From Sulfomarinibacter sp963741385 (GTDB lineage Bacteria > Acidobacteriota > Thermoanaerobaculia > Thermoanaerobaculales > Sulfomarinibacteraceae), in NCBI GenBank assembly GCA_963741385.1, contig CAVUHO010000004.1, positions 72,118 through 136,117 on the forward strand: DNA of 64,000 nucleotides, read 5' to 3'. Below, piece by piece: positions 19,169 to 27,903 of this stretch. Every line of letters starts with the position of its first letter. Position 1 is the first letter of the stretch. The position numbers and the translations under genes are program-made. Under the pieces are notes generated by a model that searched no databases, had not been told where the DNA came from, and was given only the letters and a program-made list of their open reading frames with translations.

Positions 19169-20392
19169 ATGACGCTCGAGAATCCACCACTCCCGACAGG
19201 CCGGCTGCGCATCCTGTATGTCGCCACGAAACCGGCCTATCCGCCGCAGGACGGCGGTCGGCTCCTGATCTGGAACACCCTCACCGAGCTCGCCTCCAGA
19301 GGCCACCGCATCACCTACGTCGCGCCCGATCTCGGTGCAGAAACAGCAGTCGCACGGCAGCATTTGGAATCGGTGTGCGAAGCGGTCCACCTCGTGCCCG
19401 CCCGTCCATCGGGAATCCTGTGGTCGGCTGCCGCGGCCCTCGCCACCAGAAAACCGATGTCGGTGCTGCGGCACAAGCATCGCGCCGTTCAGCGGGTGAT
19501 CACGGAGTTGCTCCACCGCCAGTCCTTTGACGTGGTCCACGCAGAGCAGATTCAGGCCTTTTACAATCTCCCGCCGGTCAACGGCTGCCCCCCGGTTGTG
19601 CTGCGGGCGCAGAACGTCGAGAGCGAGCTGTGGCGTCTGGTCGCGATTCGCAAACGACACCTGGCCTGGATCGCCCGTGACGAAGCCAGAAAAATGGCCG
19701 TCTTCGAAGCCCGCGCAATCCGCCTCGCAGCTGCGACTGTGGTCCTCACCCAACCCGACGCGGCAACGCTGGGTGGCGGCGCCGGGGCTTCGGCCCGTCG
19801 CATCACAGTCGTCCGGCCGCCGTTTCCGGCAGCGTTGCCGTGGTTTGACGAGCCTCTTGCCGGCGACCCACCCGTCGTCTTGATGACCGGCGGTTGGCTG
19901 CCCAACCGAGATTCACTCGCCTGGTTTCTCGAAGACATCTGGCCTGGCATCCTCGGCGCCAACCCCGACGCCCACGCCCACATCTTCGGCCCGGATCAGG
20001 GGGCCGGCGGGCCATCAGTCAGTTATCACCCGGCCCCTGCCGACAGTTCGCGGCTCTTTCGCCCCGGAACCGTGCTCGCGGTCCCCCTTCGCATTGCTTC
20101 GGGGATTCGCATGAAGATCTTGGAATCGTGGGCCAGGAGGGTGCCGGTGGTCGCGACGCCGACGGCGGTGCGCGGCCTCGAAGACGTGGGAAAGCGAGGT
20201 TACCTGCTCGCCAGGAACGGCGCCGAGTTCGGGGCGGCCGTCGAACGGCTTCGACTGAGCCGAGATGCCGCGCAGGAGTTGATCGACGCCGGGCGGGAGG
20301 CCCTGGCCGACCATTTCCAGCCGCAACATGCCGCCGAACTGCTCGAGGTCGTCTACCGGGAGGCCATCGCGCGCCGGCAACCGACACCTTGA
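19169..20392 (+). CDS. Family 4 glycosyltransferase
   Basis: 407 aa. It begins with the GT4 acceptor loop ILYVATKPAYPPQDGGRL, continues with DVVHAEQIQAFYNL and VLRAQNVESELWR, and has a linker strand VVLMTGGWLPNRDSLAWFL. The donor side, VPLRIASGIRMKILESWARRVPVVAT, is the form found in the ICEA/DUF-type GT4 subgroup where Gly-Ile-Arg-Met-Lys replaces the usual glycine-rich EGFG motif. A purine-rich GAGGAGAG site sits just before the ATG. It is 103 bp downstream of the GT2 gene in the same direction. Likely part of the glycan assembly line; linkage unknown. Confidence 0.85.
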   Translation: MTLENPPLPTGRLRILYVATKPAYPPQDGGRLLIWNTLTELASRGHRITYVAPDLGAETAVARQHLESVCEAVHLVPARPSGILWSAAAALATRKPMSVLRHKHRAVQRVITELLHRQSFDVVHAEQIQAFYNLPPVNGCPPVVLRAQNVESELWRLVAIRKRHLAWIARDEARKMAVFEARAIRLAAATVVLTQPDAATLGGGAGASARRITVVRPPFPAALPWFDEPLAGDPPVVLMTGGWLPNRDSLAWFLEDIWPGILGANPDAHAHIFGPDQGAGGPSVSYHPAPADSSRLFRPGTVLAVPLRIASGIRMKILESWARRVPVVATPTAVRGLEDVGKRGYLLARNGAEFGAAVERLRLSRDAAQELIDAGREALADHFQPQHAAELLEVVYREAIARRQPTP

Positions 20393-20402
20393 GAACTGAC
20401 CT

Positions 20403-21275
20403 TCAGCTGAAGACCGAACTCAATGCCCTGACGTGACCGCGGGCGACGGCCGCGATGTAGGGGCCGCACCGGGTGGTGTGTCGCATGCAGAGTCCGAGCA
20501 TCCGCACCGAGTTGTACATCGTGTGCACGCCACCGAGATACGCCCGGTAGAGCCTCGATTGAAATGGCAGAAATCTCGTTGCAGTGAGGTTCTCGAGATA
20601 CAACGGCGATCGTTCCGCCGACCCCGTCGATCCGCCGAGACGGTGGAAAGTCTCCATCCCGGGCTCGAATCGAAGCCTCCACCCCGCTCGGCGCAGACGC
20701 AGACACAGATCCAGATCCTCGTTGTACAGGAAAAACCGCTCGTCGAAACCCCGAACGTCACGCCAGGCTGTCGCCGACACCGCCATCGCAGTGGCCGGGA
20801 TGTAACCGACATCACGCGCCCGGCCCGAAGCATGGGCAAAGCGCTGCTGGCGGACCGTCCCGGTCAGAAAATTGATGCCGCCTCCGGCGTACCACAGCTT
20901 GGAGTTGTCAAGCCCGTCGCAGATCGGACCACCGGCCGCCCCGACCCCGACCTCGAGAGCGTCGGCGGCCGCGTCGAGATAGCCGGGGCCGAGCACCGCA
21001 TCATTGTTGAGCACCACGAAAAAAGAAATTTCCTCGTCCCCCTCGAGGGCTGCCACGCCGACGTTGATGGCGGCACCGAATCCGGGGTTGTCCGCCCGCC
21101 GAATGACCTCGACACCTGCAACCAGCGCGTCCGCCTCCAGGTTCCCCGAGTTGTCCACCACGATCACCCGTCGCCCGAGTCGGGATGGGTCGCCACACAC
21201 CGATGCACTGCAACGGATGGTCGGATCCACCTCACCAAAGTGGACGATGACGACTCCGGCGAGTGGGGTGTTCAC
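20403..21275 (-). CDS. Family 2 glycosyltransferase
   Basis: 290 aa. Motifs are GVVIVHFGEVDPTIRC, VIVVDNSGNLEADAL, ADNPGFGAAINVG, VVLNNDAVLGPGYLDAA, then GYIPATAMAVSATAWRDV and FFLYNEDLDLCLRLRRAGW. This is a rhamnosyltransferase-like GT2 with the acidic NED motif near the acceptor site. The C-terminus is amphipathic (YNSVRMLGLCMRHT) and may touch the membrane. GTG 21275 overlaps the stop of the upstream flippase gene (GTGA), so it is coupled to flippase translation. It is convergent with the GT4 gene, with stops only 10 bp apart. Confidence 0.87.
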   Translation of the reverse strand: MNTPLAGVVIVHFGEVDPTIRCSASVCGDPSRLGRRVIVVDNSGNLEADALVAGVEVIRRADNPGFGAAINVGVAALEGDEEISFFVVLNNDAVLGPGYLDAAADALEVGVGAAGGPICDGLDNSKLWYAGGGINFLTGTVRQQRFAHASGRARDVGYIPATAMAVSATAWRDVRGFDERFFLYNEDLDLCLRLRRAGWRLRFEPGMETFHRLGGSTGSAERSPLYLENLTATRFLPFQSRLYRAYLGGVHTMYNSVRMLGLCMRHTTRCGPYIAAVARGHVRALSSVFS

Positions 21276-22498
21276 GATGTCGCCCCCCGAGGTCCGCCCG
21301 CAGCGAACAGTAAAACCGCCATCGCTGCCGCGGCTATTGAATATGAAACGACCGCGGCATTGGCACACGCCATGGGACCGGAGTTCGGGATCCACACGAG
21401 ATTGAGAGTCAGCGACACGCCAAACGCGGCGGCGAGGACCCACATCGCCAGGAGCTGACGCCTCCACGCGGCGTACACCGTGCCGACGACCATCATCGCG
21501 AATGCGCCCGGCAAGGCCAGGGACAAGCGTCTCATCAAAAGCACGGCCGGCTCGAAATCAGAACCAAAAAAAAGGTGAACCAACGGTCCCGCGACCGCCC
21601 GCAGGGCCATCGCACACGCGACGCCTGCCGCACAACCCATCGCCACCGAGGCCAGACCGGCGGATCGCCAGGACCCCCCACGATGGGCGAGCCGGGAAAA
21701 AGTCGGGTATACGGCCACCGCGAGCAGCTGCGGAGCCGCAACCAGTGCCCACACGACGGTTGCTGCCACTCCCCAGTATCCGATCTCGGTGCGAGCGACG
21801 CCTAAAAACGCCAGCAGAAACCGATCCGTGTTGACCAGCAGCTGCCCGAGCACCGCCAGGATCATGAACGGCAGTCCTTCGCGAATCGCCGAAGTTCCCG
21901 CCCCGGACGGTGGATCGATCCCCAGCCCCCGGGACAAGCGTGCAATCCATGCGAGACCCAGACCTGCGCCCAGCGAAAACACGACACCTGCAGTCCAGAC
22001 CGGCCACGCCAGGGTCACGCCCAGACCAACCCCGACCACGGCTACGAGAATCTCGAGGCCGCGGGCGCGCACTTCGACATCCATGCGATCCAGACCCTTG
22101 AACGCCGCACCGCGAGTGATCGTCGCGGTTCGCAGAACGACGTATGGCACAAAGGCCAGCAGCGAGAGACGCAGGTTTGGCTCCGCGACCAGGAACGCTG
22201 CGGCGCCGGCGATCGGCACCAGCCACACCGCCAGCCGGCGCTGCAACGTGCTCGACAGGCCCAGCAGCGTTCGCGCACGGTCCGGCGCCCGCGCGACCTC
22301 CCGGATCAAAACCTCCTGTTGACCGAACGCGAGCACCATGACGCCGATCAGAGCCGCGGCAAAAGCTATCGAAAACGTGCCGACCGCCGCCGGTCCGCCG
22401 CCGCGCGCGATCAACACGGCCACCGCCAGCAGACCGCCTTTGATCCCCGCTTCACCGACCCCCAGCCAGATCGCGTTGCGCAGCACCTTCTTGATCAT
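21272..22498 (-). CDS. Polysaccharide flippase (Wzx/MATE-like)
   Basis: 408 aa, about twelve predicted membrane helices. It starts with a short basic stretch then NAIWLGVGEAGIKGGLLAVAVLIARGGG, the usual N-terminal helix of the polysaccharide-transport (MOP) superfamily. FGQQEVLIREVARAPDRA and the central NTDRFLLAFLG segment (charged residues in a helix) also fit Wzx proteins. It should flip lipid-linked oligosaccharide units across the inner membrane. A Wzx route and the Wzm/Wzt route at 16192-17797 normally serve different polymers, so this locus may make two glycans. It is divergent from the gene at 22553. Confidence 0.85.
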   Translation of the reverse strand: MIKKVLRNAIWLGVGEAGIKGGLLAVAVLIARGGGPAAVGTFSIAFAAALIGVMVLAFGQQEVLIREVARAPDRARTLLGLSSTLQRRLAVWLVPIAGAAAFLVAEPNLRLSLLAFVPYVVLRTATITRGAAFKGLDRMDVEVRARGLEILVAVVGVGLGVTLAWPVWTAGVVFSLGAGLGLAWIARLSRGLGIDPPSGAGTSAIREGLPFMILAVLGQLLVNTDRFLLAFLGVARTEIGYWGVAATVVWALVAAPQLLAVAVYPTFSRLAHRGGSWRSAGLASVAMGCAAGVACAMALRAVAGPLVHLFFGSDFEPAVLLMRRLSLALPGAFAMMVVGTVYAAWRRQLLAMWVLAAAFGVSLTLNLVWIPNSGPMACANAAVVSYSIAAAAMAVLLFAAGGPRGATS

Positions 22499-22540
22499 CC
22501 GTTACGCCTCGAGCCGGATGATAGACCATCGGTGTCGGGG

Positions 22541-22546
22541 TACAAT
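22541..22546 (+). promoter_or_regulatory. -10 box, probable leaderless start
   Basis: TACAAT followed by 6 nt and ATG 22553. No ribosome-binding site fits between them, so the mRNA would begin at or next to the start codon. The box sits in the 54-bp gap between divergent genes. Confidence 0.55.
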
Positions 22547-22552
22547 CTCCGC

Positions 22553-23686
22553 ATGGCTTCCGAATCCAGACTTCCTGTCGCCATTTTCACTGCAATCGTG
22601 GTGATTATCGCCATCCCGTTTGTCCTCGACGAGATCCGCGAACGCCGGCGACCGGTCGTGGTGGAGGCGAGAATCGTCACAGCCACCAGCTCGGACCCGG
22701 TCTACCGCGAGGGCCGGCGGCGGGTGCCGCCCGGCGACCGGGTTGACGTCGCGCTCGCCCTCCGCCTCGAACGCTGGGGCGGCGCGGACGAATGGCTGTC
22801 GCCCGCCGCGCGCCTCGAACTCGACGGCACGGAGGTCCCCCACCTCCAAACCGCTCAGTGGCCCGACCACGATCGAACCCTGCGGGTTTTCTGGTTCTCC
22901 GTCGAATGTTCCAACCTCGGTGGCGTGCTGACCCCGGAAACCGCGGCGGAACGTCTCACCTACCGGACCTTTCTGGCGCCCGAGATGGGCCGTGGGCTCC
23001 AGGCTCAAGTTCTGCCCGAAACCCACAACGATGACTACATAGCCCAGACCGGAAACAACCCTCCCGAGGGAGCCGGGACCATCAGGCTGTACGCCAGGGT
23101 CGAAGTGGTCGAGGAGATCAACGACGTCGGTGCGCTGCAGAGTATCGCGACGGTTGAGGTCGAGCAGTTCCTCGATCCCGGTTTCCCCACCCTGCTGTTG
23201 GCGGCGGACCTCGGGGAGAACATCGACCCGTCGGCGGCAGAGCTTTTCAGGCTGCCGGGATTCCAACCGCAGGGCGACACGCCCGTCGAATGGAACGCCG
23301 TCACGGAGGATGCATTCGGAACGTCCTTTACCGGGCTCGTCGACGACCGCGTCGTGGTTTCCTCGTGGACATTGGCGGCATCGGCCGCGAGCGGTGGCGC
23401 GGACCTCGACCCCTCGGCCCTCGAGGCCCTCGGCGAGGTCACGATCGACGGCGACCGTCTCAGGACCGGCCGCCGGCCACTGGTGTGGGGCAACGACGTG
23501 CGTCCCGGCGACCTGCTCGCAGACGGCGACCATTGGTTCGTTCTGCTTGGCGACAACGGCGACGGCGTGCTCGATCCGTCCGACACCGTCCTCCATTCCT
23601 GGGGGCAGCCGCCCGAGCGGACGACCCTCTTCGCCGCAGGCGGGATGGACGGCGCGAGGCTCGAACACCGACGCCTGAGCCGTTGA
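22553..23686 (+). CDS. Membrane-anchored protein of unknown function
   Basis: 377 aa with one N-terminal anchor (VAIFTAIVVIIAIPFVLDEI) and a large extracytoplasmic domain. I do not recognise the family. The external part is rich in beta-strand-like segments. Near the C-terminus it has GDHWFVLLGDNGDGVLDPSD, which can be read as an EF-hand-like loop (DNGDGVLD) or as a distant echo of the signal-peptidase GDN motif; the required Ser-Lys pair is not visible, so I do not call a peptidase. ATG 22553 is chosen because it follows the -10 box directly and the preceding residues are non-coding in style. It ends 12 bp before a Dpp/Opp-type ATPase gene, so it may be an operon partner of that system. Confidence 0.6.
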   Translation: MASESRLPVAIFTAIVVIIAIPFVLDEIRERRRPVVVEARIVTATSSDPVYREGRRRVPPGDRVDVALALRLERWGGADEWLSPAARLELDGTEVPHLQTAQWPDHDRTLRVFWFSVECSNLGGVLTPETAAERLTYRTFLAPEMGRGLQAQVLPETHNDDYIAQTGNNPPEGAGTIRLYARVEVVEEINDVGALQSIATVEVEQFLDPGFPTLLLAADLGENIDPSAAELFRLPGFQPQGDTPVEWNAVTEDAFGTSFTGLVDDRVVVSSWTLAASAASGGADLDPSALEALGEVTIDGDRLRTGRRPLVWGNDVRPGDLLADGDHWFVLLGDNGDGVLDPSDTVLHSWGQPPERTTLFAAGGMDGARLEHRRLSR

Positions 23687-23698
23687 GATGTACGTGCC

Positions 23699-24682
23699 GT
23701 GATCGAGCTGCGGCGGCTCACCATCGGTTTTCCATGCAACCCAAATGGGTTCACGATTGCCGTGAGGGGTCTCTCGCTTTCCGTGGCGCGGGGGGAACGC
23801 CTGGGCATCGTCGGCGAATCCGGCAGCGGCAAGAGCCTGACCGCCCTCGCCTGCCTCGGGCTGGTTCCCGAGCCGGGCCGCATCCTCGACGGCTTGGTGC
23901 TCATCGAGGGCCGGGACCTCGGAACCGTACCCGCCGCCGATCTGCGGAGATGGCGCGGACGGACCGTCGGGATCTCCTTCCAGGAGGCGTCGAGCGCGCT
24001 CAACCCCGTCTACACCGTGGGGTATCAACTCGAGGAGGCCGTTCTGACGCATCGCCAGGTCGATCGTTCCCGGAGTCGTGTCGCGGCCCGCGAGCTGCTC
24101 GAACTGGTGGCCGTGGATTCCGCTGACCGGATCCTGGGCGCCTACCCACACCAACTTTCGGGTGGTCAGGCGCAGCGGGTGATGCTCGCCCTCGCCCTCG
24201 CCGGTGAACCGGACCTCCTGATCGCCGACGAACCCACCTCGTCGCTCGACGTTGTCACCAGAGTCGAGATCCTTCGGCTTCTCGACCGACTCGTTGGCGA
24301 GCGCGGCCTGTCGCTGCTGCTCATCAGCCACGACCTCGAGGTCGTCCGGCATGCCGTGGATCGAGTGATCGTGATGTATGCGGGCGAAATCGTCGAAGAG
24401 GCGCCGACCGACTCCCTGTTTCACGAGCCGCTCCATCCCTACACGCAGTTGCTGTTGGCATCTTCAGCCGGCTCCCGCGATCGCCGAGCCCGCCGGACAC
24501 CCCACCCGGATTCGGGTGGCGATGGATCCCTGGCAGAAGGCTGCCCGTTTGCCCGGAGGTGTAGCGCGGTCCAGTCCGCATGCCGCCAGACCCGGCCCGG
24601 ATTGGTCGACCTTGCGGTCGACCGGCGGCTGCGGTGCCCGGTGGCAGCCACCGGCCGGGAGGGCGATCGTGTCGAAAACTGA
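23699..24682 (+). CDS. Peptide-type ABC transporter ATPase (DppD/OppD-like)
   Basis: 327 aa. Walker A is GESGSGKSL, the signature is LSGGQAQRVMLALALAGEP and Walker B is LLIADEPTSSLD. After the ABC core comes the oligopeptide/dipeptide C-terminal region with HPYTQLLLAS and a four-cysteine cluster (CPFARRC, then C and C), as in DppD/OppD proteins that carry an iron-sulfur cluster. It would energise import of peptides, nickel or related solutes with the next gene. No permease or binding protein gene is adjacent, which is unusual for this family. GTG 23699 begins just 12 bp after the previous gene. Confidence 0.88.
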   Translation: MIELRRLTIGFPCNPNGFTIAVRGLSLSVARGERLGIVGESGSGKSLTALACLGLVPEPGRILDGLVLIEGRDLGTVPAADLRRWRGRTVGISFQEASSALNPVYTVGYQLEEAVLTHRQVDRSRSRVAARELLELVAVDSADRILGAYPHQLSGGQAQRVMLALALAGEPDLLIADEPTSSLDVVTRVEILRLLDRLVGERGLSLLLISHDLEVVRHAVDRVIVMYAGEIVEEAPTDSLFHEPLHPYTQLLLASSAGSRDRRARRTPHPDSGGDGSLAEGCPFARRCSAVQSACRQTRPGLVDLAVDRRLRCPVAATGREGDRVEN

Positions 24683-25466
24683 ATCCCTGATGGTCGCGAA
24701 GGACCTCTGCCGACGTTATCATCGCGGCGGATCAACAATCCGTAAGGAAGCCGGGATCGATGCGGTCCGCAACGTCAGCCTGAGGCTCGGCCACGGCGAG
24801 TCGCTGGCGATCGTGGGCCGTTCCGGGTCCGGGAAGTCCACCCTGGCTCGACTGCTGCTCGCCATCGAACGGCCCGATCGGGGCGAGGTCCGATTCGAAG
24901 ATCAGGTGATCAGCGGTCTGCCGGAATGGCGGATTCGACCTCTCAGACGACATTTCCAGGCCGTGTTTCAGGATCCCGGCTCGTCGCTCGACCCCTGCCT
25001 CCGGGTGGGGTCCATTGTTGCCGAACCGTTGGCGGCACACCGTATCGGTACCGTTCGGGACCGCCGCCGGCGGGTGCGCGAGGTCCTCGACCGGGTTGGT
25101 CTTCGAGCGGGCGCCGAGCTGGCCTTCCCGGACGCGTTTTCGGGTGGTGAACGGCAACGCATCGCGATAGCGCGCGCGCTCGCGCCGGACCCGAAACTCC
25201 TGGTGCTGGACGAACCGGTGTCGTCCCTGGACGCCTCGGTGCAGACCGAGATCATCGATCTGCTCCTCGACCTCCGGCGGGATGGTGGTCTCGCGCTGAT
25301 CATGATTTCGCACGATCTGGCGGTGGTTCGGGAGCTTTGCGAACGGGCTGCCGTCATCGCCGACGGCTCGCTGGTCGAGATCGGCCGAACCGAGGACGTG
25401 CTGGCAACGCCCGAACATCCCGCCACCCGAGCCCTGCTCGACGCCTCGCTCAGTCTCAACCGTTAA
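24669..25466 (+). CDS. Peptide-type ABC transporter ATPase (DppF/OppF-like)
   Basis: 265 aa from GTG 24669 (ATG 24690 possible). Walker A is GRSGSGKSTL, the Q-loop region is FQAVFQDPGSSLDP, the signature is FSGGERQRIAIARAL and Walker B is LLVLDEPVSSLD. This is the OppF/DppF subfamily, which normally pairs with an OppD/DppD protein; here the partner is the upstream gene, with 14 bases of overlap. It is short: it stops soon after HPATRALLDA and lacks the long C-terminal cysteine region. Together they form the heterodimeric motor of an importer whose membrane subunits must lie elsewhere. Confidence 0.87.
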   Translation: MSKTESLMVAKDLCRRYHRGGSTIRKEAGIDAVRNVSLRLGHGESLAIVGRSGSGKSTLARLLLAIERPDRGEVRFEDQVISGLPEWRIRPLRRHFQAVFQDPGSSLDPCLRVGSIVAEPLAAHRIGTVRDRRRRVREVLDRVGLRAGAELAFPDAFSGGERQRIAIARALAPDPKLLVLDEPVSSLDASVQTEIIDLLLDLRRDGGLALIMISHDLAVVRELCERAAVIADGSLVEIGRTEDVLATPEHPATRALLDASLSLNR

Positions 25467-25489
25467 GGCACATCCGTCACACGCGGCCC

Positions 25490-25575
25490 CACCCGCCCGG
25501 CACGCGGGACGCGTGCCCCACAATGGCACCGATGGTTCTTCCCTTGTGGGGCAGCCGTCCCGGCTGCCGGGTGGG
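25490..25575. repeat. REP-like two-hairpin element
   Basis: A palindrome GGCACGCGGGACGCGTGCC is followed by CCCACAA, a spacer of about 25 bp, then TTGTGGGG and a second palindrome GGCAGCCGTCCCGGCTGCC. The CCCCACAA/TTGTGGGG arms also pair with each other, so the element can form one large bracketed structure. Same family as the elements at 40045, 54645, 60364 and 62210. Confidence 0.8.
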
Positions 25576-25637
25576 CGGTGTGTGGTTTTTCCCATTCTGA
25601 ATACTCCGGCCCAGGTTGTCGGTGGGGGGTTGGGTGG

Positions 25638-25665
25638 GAAATCCGAAATCCGAAATCCGAAATCC
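25638..25665. repeat. 7-bp tandem repeat (AAATCCG)
   Basis: About four head-to-tail copies of AAATCCG, just upstream of the -10 box of the DedA-like gene. A variant with AATTCCG units occurs at 28862, 39991, 46770 and 62171. Confidence 0.85.
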
Positions 25666-25686
25666 CCTTCCCCTCCCCCTCTCCGC

Positions 25687-25692
25687 TATACT
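25687..25692 (+). promoter_or_regulatory. -10 box, probable leaderless start
   Basis: TATACT, then 7 nt, then GTG 25700. No Shine-Dalgarno could fit. Supports GTG 25700 as the start. Confidence 0.55.
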
Positions 25693-25699
25693 CGATCTC

Positions 25700-26386
25700 G
25701 TGTTGAGTCATCTCACCGATCTCATCGCCTGGCTCGAACCCCACGCGCTCCTGCTCGCCTTCCTGTTGCCCCCGGTGATCCGGGTGGTCGGCCACTGGAT
25801 TCCCGAGGAGATCTTCATGGTTGCCATGGGCGTGTTGGCCGCTCGCGCCGATTCGCCGGGGATCGCCGCAGGAATCCTCGGTGCCGTGGTGATCAGCCAC
25901 TTCGGCACCGATCAGGCGGTCTACCTTGCGGGCCGGTGGCTGCGTCCGCGCCTCGGCCGGTTTCCCCGGGTCGAAGGTCGGCTGCGTTCCGTCACCGATC
26001 GTCTCGCGAGCTCCCCGGCGGCCCTGTTGGGCCTGGTGCCCGCCCGGGTCCTGCCGGTGGGTCGCGGCGCGTGGCTGGCGGCCTGTGGTGTGATTCGGGT
26101 GCCGTGGCCGCGGTTTGCAGCTGTCGACCTGGCGGCGCTGGTGGTTCACCTCGCGGTCTGGTCGGGTCTCGGTTGGTGGTTCGCCGGTGACCTGCGGCGG
26201 CTGAGCGCCTCGGCGGATGCCGGGAGGCTGGTGGGGACCTGGTTGGCCGTGGCTCTGGTCATTGCGATTTCGGCAGTCATGGTGTGGCGATCGCGCGAAG
26301 GTCGAGCGGCAGACGTTGTCGGAGCCGTGGAACGACGCGATCTACAGCCCCTCACATCCGACAACCTCGGGCGCGACCGCTCCTGA
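25700..26386 (+). CDS. DedA/SNARE-associated family membrane protein
   Basis: 228 aa with about four to five hydrophobic segments. The pattern HWIPEEIFMVAMGVLAARAD followed by a GxLGAVxxxxFGTDQAVYLAGRW block resembles DedA-family proteins (undecaprenyl-phosphate or phospholipid translocation), where a glycine-rich re-entrant loop sits before YxxGR. The ARVLPVGRGAWLAACGVIRVP stretch matches the second conserved DedA segment (R-x-x-P-x-x-R). The last 30 residues are hydrophilic and poorly conserved in style. The GTG start follows the -10 box by 7 nt. Family assignment is moderate; exact substrate unknown. Confidence 0.65.
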   Translation: MLSHLTDLIAWLEPHALLLAFLLPPVIRVVGHWIPEEIFMVAMGVLAARADSPGIAAGILGAVVISHFGTDQAVYLAGRWLRPRLGRFPRVEGRLRSVTDRLASSPAALLGLVPARVLPVGRGAWLAACGVIRVPWPRFAAVDLAALVVHLAVWSGLGWWFAGDLRRLSASADAGRLVGTWLAVALVIAISAVMVWRSREGRAADVVGAVERRDLQPLTSDNLGRDRS

Positions 26387-26390
26387 CTTC

Positions 26391-26421
26391 TTGAATCGAC
26401 ACCTCGATACGGGGATACAAT
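26391..26421 (+). promoter_or_regulatory. Promoter, probable leaderless start
   Basis: TTGAAT (26391-26396) and TACAAT (26416-26421) with a 19-bp spacer, followed by 9 nt and ATG 26431. The spacer is slightly long but both hexamers are good. Confidence 0.5.
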
Positions 26422-26430
26422 AAGGCTATC

Positions 26431-27903
26431 ATGCGCAGTACCTTCGATCAGATTCATACCGCCCTCTCCTCCGCATATCCGATTACGGTTCTCGTGAGCC
26501 CGGAGGAGGATCGCCAGGAACAACTGCTCAAGCGATTCGGGTCCGCCGCCAAACCCAACCCGCTGCCGGTGGTGGTGTGGAACTGCGTCGACGGATTCAT
26601 CAATCAGGGAACGGGAAACCACCGCGACCCCATGGAGGCTCTCGCCTGGATAGCTTCGGAGGCGCCTCGCGGCCTCTACCTGCTCAAGGATTTCGACGGC
26701 ATGCTCGAAGATCGCCTGCTGCGCCGGCGGCTTCGCGATACCGCCATGAAGATCCGCAACACCGGGCGGTTCCTGTTTCTCCTGCAGCAGAACGCAGAGC
26801 TTCCGGACTCCATCAAACCCCTGGCCTATATCGTCGTCTCCCTGTTTCCGGACGACGGCGAGATCAGGTCGCTGGTGACGGATCTCCTCAGTCAACGGGC
26901 TGAAGAACCGAGCATCGTGGATCGTCTGGTGGCGTCTCTCAAGGGAATGTCGTTGACCGAGGCCGAGCACTTGTTGAGGCGCCTGCTGGAGCGCCACACC
27001 GACCTCGACGAGGCGTTTTTCCGGGAAGTTCTCGGCGAAAAAGAACAGATCACCCGCAAGGAAGGCATCCTCGAGTTCGTACCGCCCGACGCCAGCCTCA
27101 GCCAACTCGGGGGCCTCGACCAACTCAAGGAGTGGGTCGCCGAGCGCAGCTCTTTGTTTCTCCCCGAAGCCCGGGCGAAGGACCTGCCGCGACCTCGTGG
27201 CGTCCTGCTGATGGGCATTTCCGGTTGCGGCAAGAGCCTTGCGGTGAAGGTCATCGCGCACGACTGGAAGATGCCGCTGTTCCGGCTCGACATGAACCTC
27301 GTGTTTGCCGGGGTTCACGGTTCGGCCGAGTGGATCTTTCACCGCGCCCTGGAGGCCGTGGAGTCGGTGGCGCCCGCCATCCTGTGGATCGACGAGATCG
27401 AAATGGGGATCGCCGGATACAACGAAGGCGAGACCGGCGCCAACACCAGGATCTTCTCGAGCTTTCTGACCTGGATGCAGGAGCACCGGGGCGACGTTTT
27501 CGTCGCCGCGACGGCAAACCGGATCCACCTGCTGCCCGCGGAGATCCTCCGCAAGGGTCGATTCGATCAGGTCTTTTTTGTCGACCTGCCGAACGAAGAA
27601 GAACGCAAGGAAATCATGTCGATTCACCTCGACCGCAACAGTCTCGAAACCTCCCGGTACGACCTCATCCTGCTCGCCTCCGCAACCCGGGGCTGGAACG
27701 GCGCGGAGATCGAACAGGCCGTCGCATCAGCCCGCATCACCGGCCATGCGCGCGGCGTCGAGGTCTCACAGAACGATATGCTGGCCTCCTTCGGCAAGAT
27801 CATCCCGCTGTCCCGCACCATGGAGGAACAACTCAAGGCGATCCGCTCGTGGGCGCGCACCCGGGCCCTGCCCGCGACCCGCACAATAAAGCCCGAAATG
27901 TGA
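26431..27903 (+). CDS. AAA+ ATPase, Ycf46-like
   Basis: 490 aa. The N-terminal 220 residues form a degenerate RecA-like domain (ITVLVSPEEDRQEQLLKRF, RGLYLLKDFDGML) without a usable P-loop, as in Ycf46 proteins. Then follows a complete AAA module: GISGCGKSL (Walker A, about residue 262), ILWIDEIEMG (Walker B, about 316), a sensor-1 ATANRI, and an arginine finger region GRFDQVFFVDLP. Ycf46 homologues in cyanobacteria are linked to photosynthesis and CO2 use, but the bacterial role outside that group is not established. Its stop overlaps the start of the RluA-family gene (GTGA), so the two are co-translated. A chaperone-like role linked to ribosome or RNA is only inference. Confidence 0.85.
   Translation: MRSTFDQIHTALSSAYPITVLVSPEEDRQEQLLKRFGSAAKPNPLPVVVWNCVDGFINQGTGNHRDPMEALAWIASEAPRGLYLLKDFDGMLEDRLLRRRLRDTAMKIRNTGRFLFLLQQNAELPDSIKPLAYIVVSLFPDDGEIRSLVTDLLSQRAEEPSIVDRLVASLKGMSLTEAEHLLRRLLERHTDLDEAFFREVLGEKEQITRKEGILEFVPPDASLSQLGGLDQLKEWVAERSSLFLPEARAKDLPRPRGVLLMGISGCGKSLAVKVIAHDWKMPLFRLDMNLVFAGVHGSAEWIFHRALEAVESVAPAILWIDEIEMGIAGYNEGETGANTRIFSSFLTWMQEHRGDVFVAATANRIHLLPAEILRKGRFDQVFFVDLPNEEERKEIMSIHLDRNSLETSRYDLILLASATRGWNGAEIEQAVASARITGHARGVEVSQNDMLASFGKIIPLSRTMEEQLKAIRSWARTRALPATRTIKPEM

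Noticed and set aside
23545..23610. Signal-peptidase-like GDN motif in the 377-aa protein
   Set aside because: The Ser/Lys catalytic pair and its spacing are absent, and the same residues fit a calcium-loop pattern equally well.
22502..24436. Long open frame on the minus strand (over 600 codons)
   Set aside because: It lies opposite well-supported genes (membrane-anchored protein and DppD). Its protein is a shadow rich in Arg, Glu and Gly with no domain motif.
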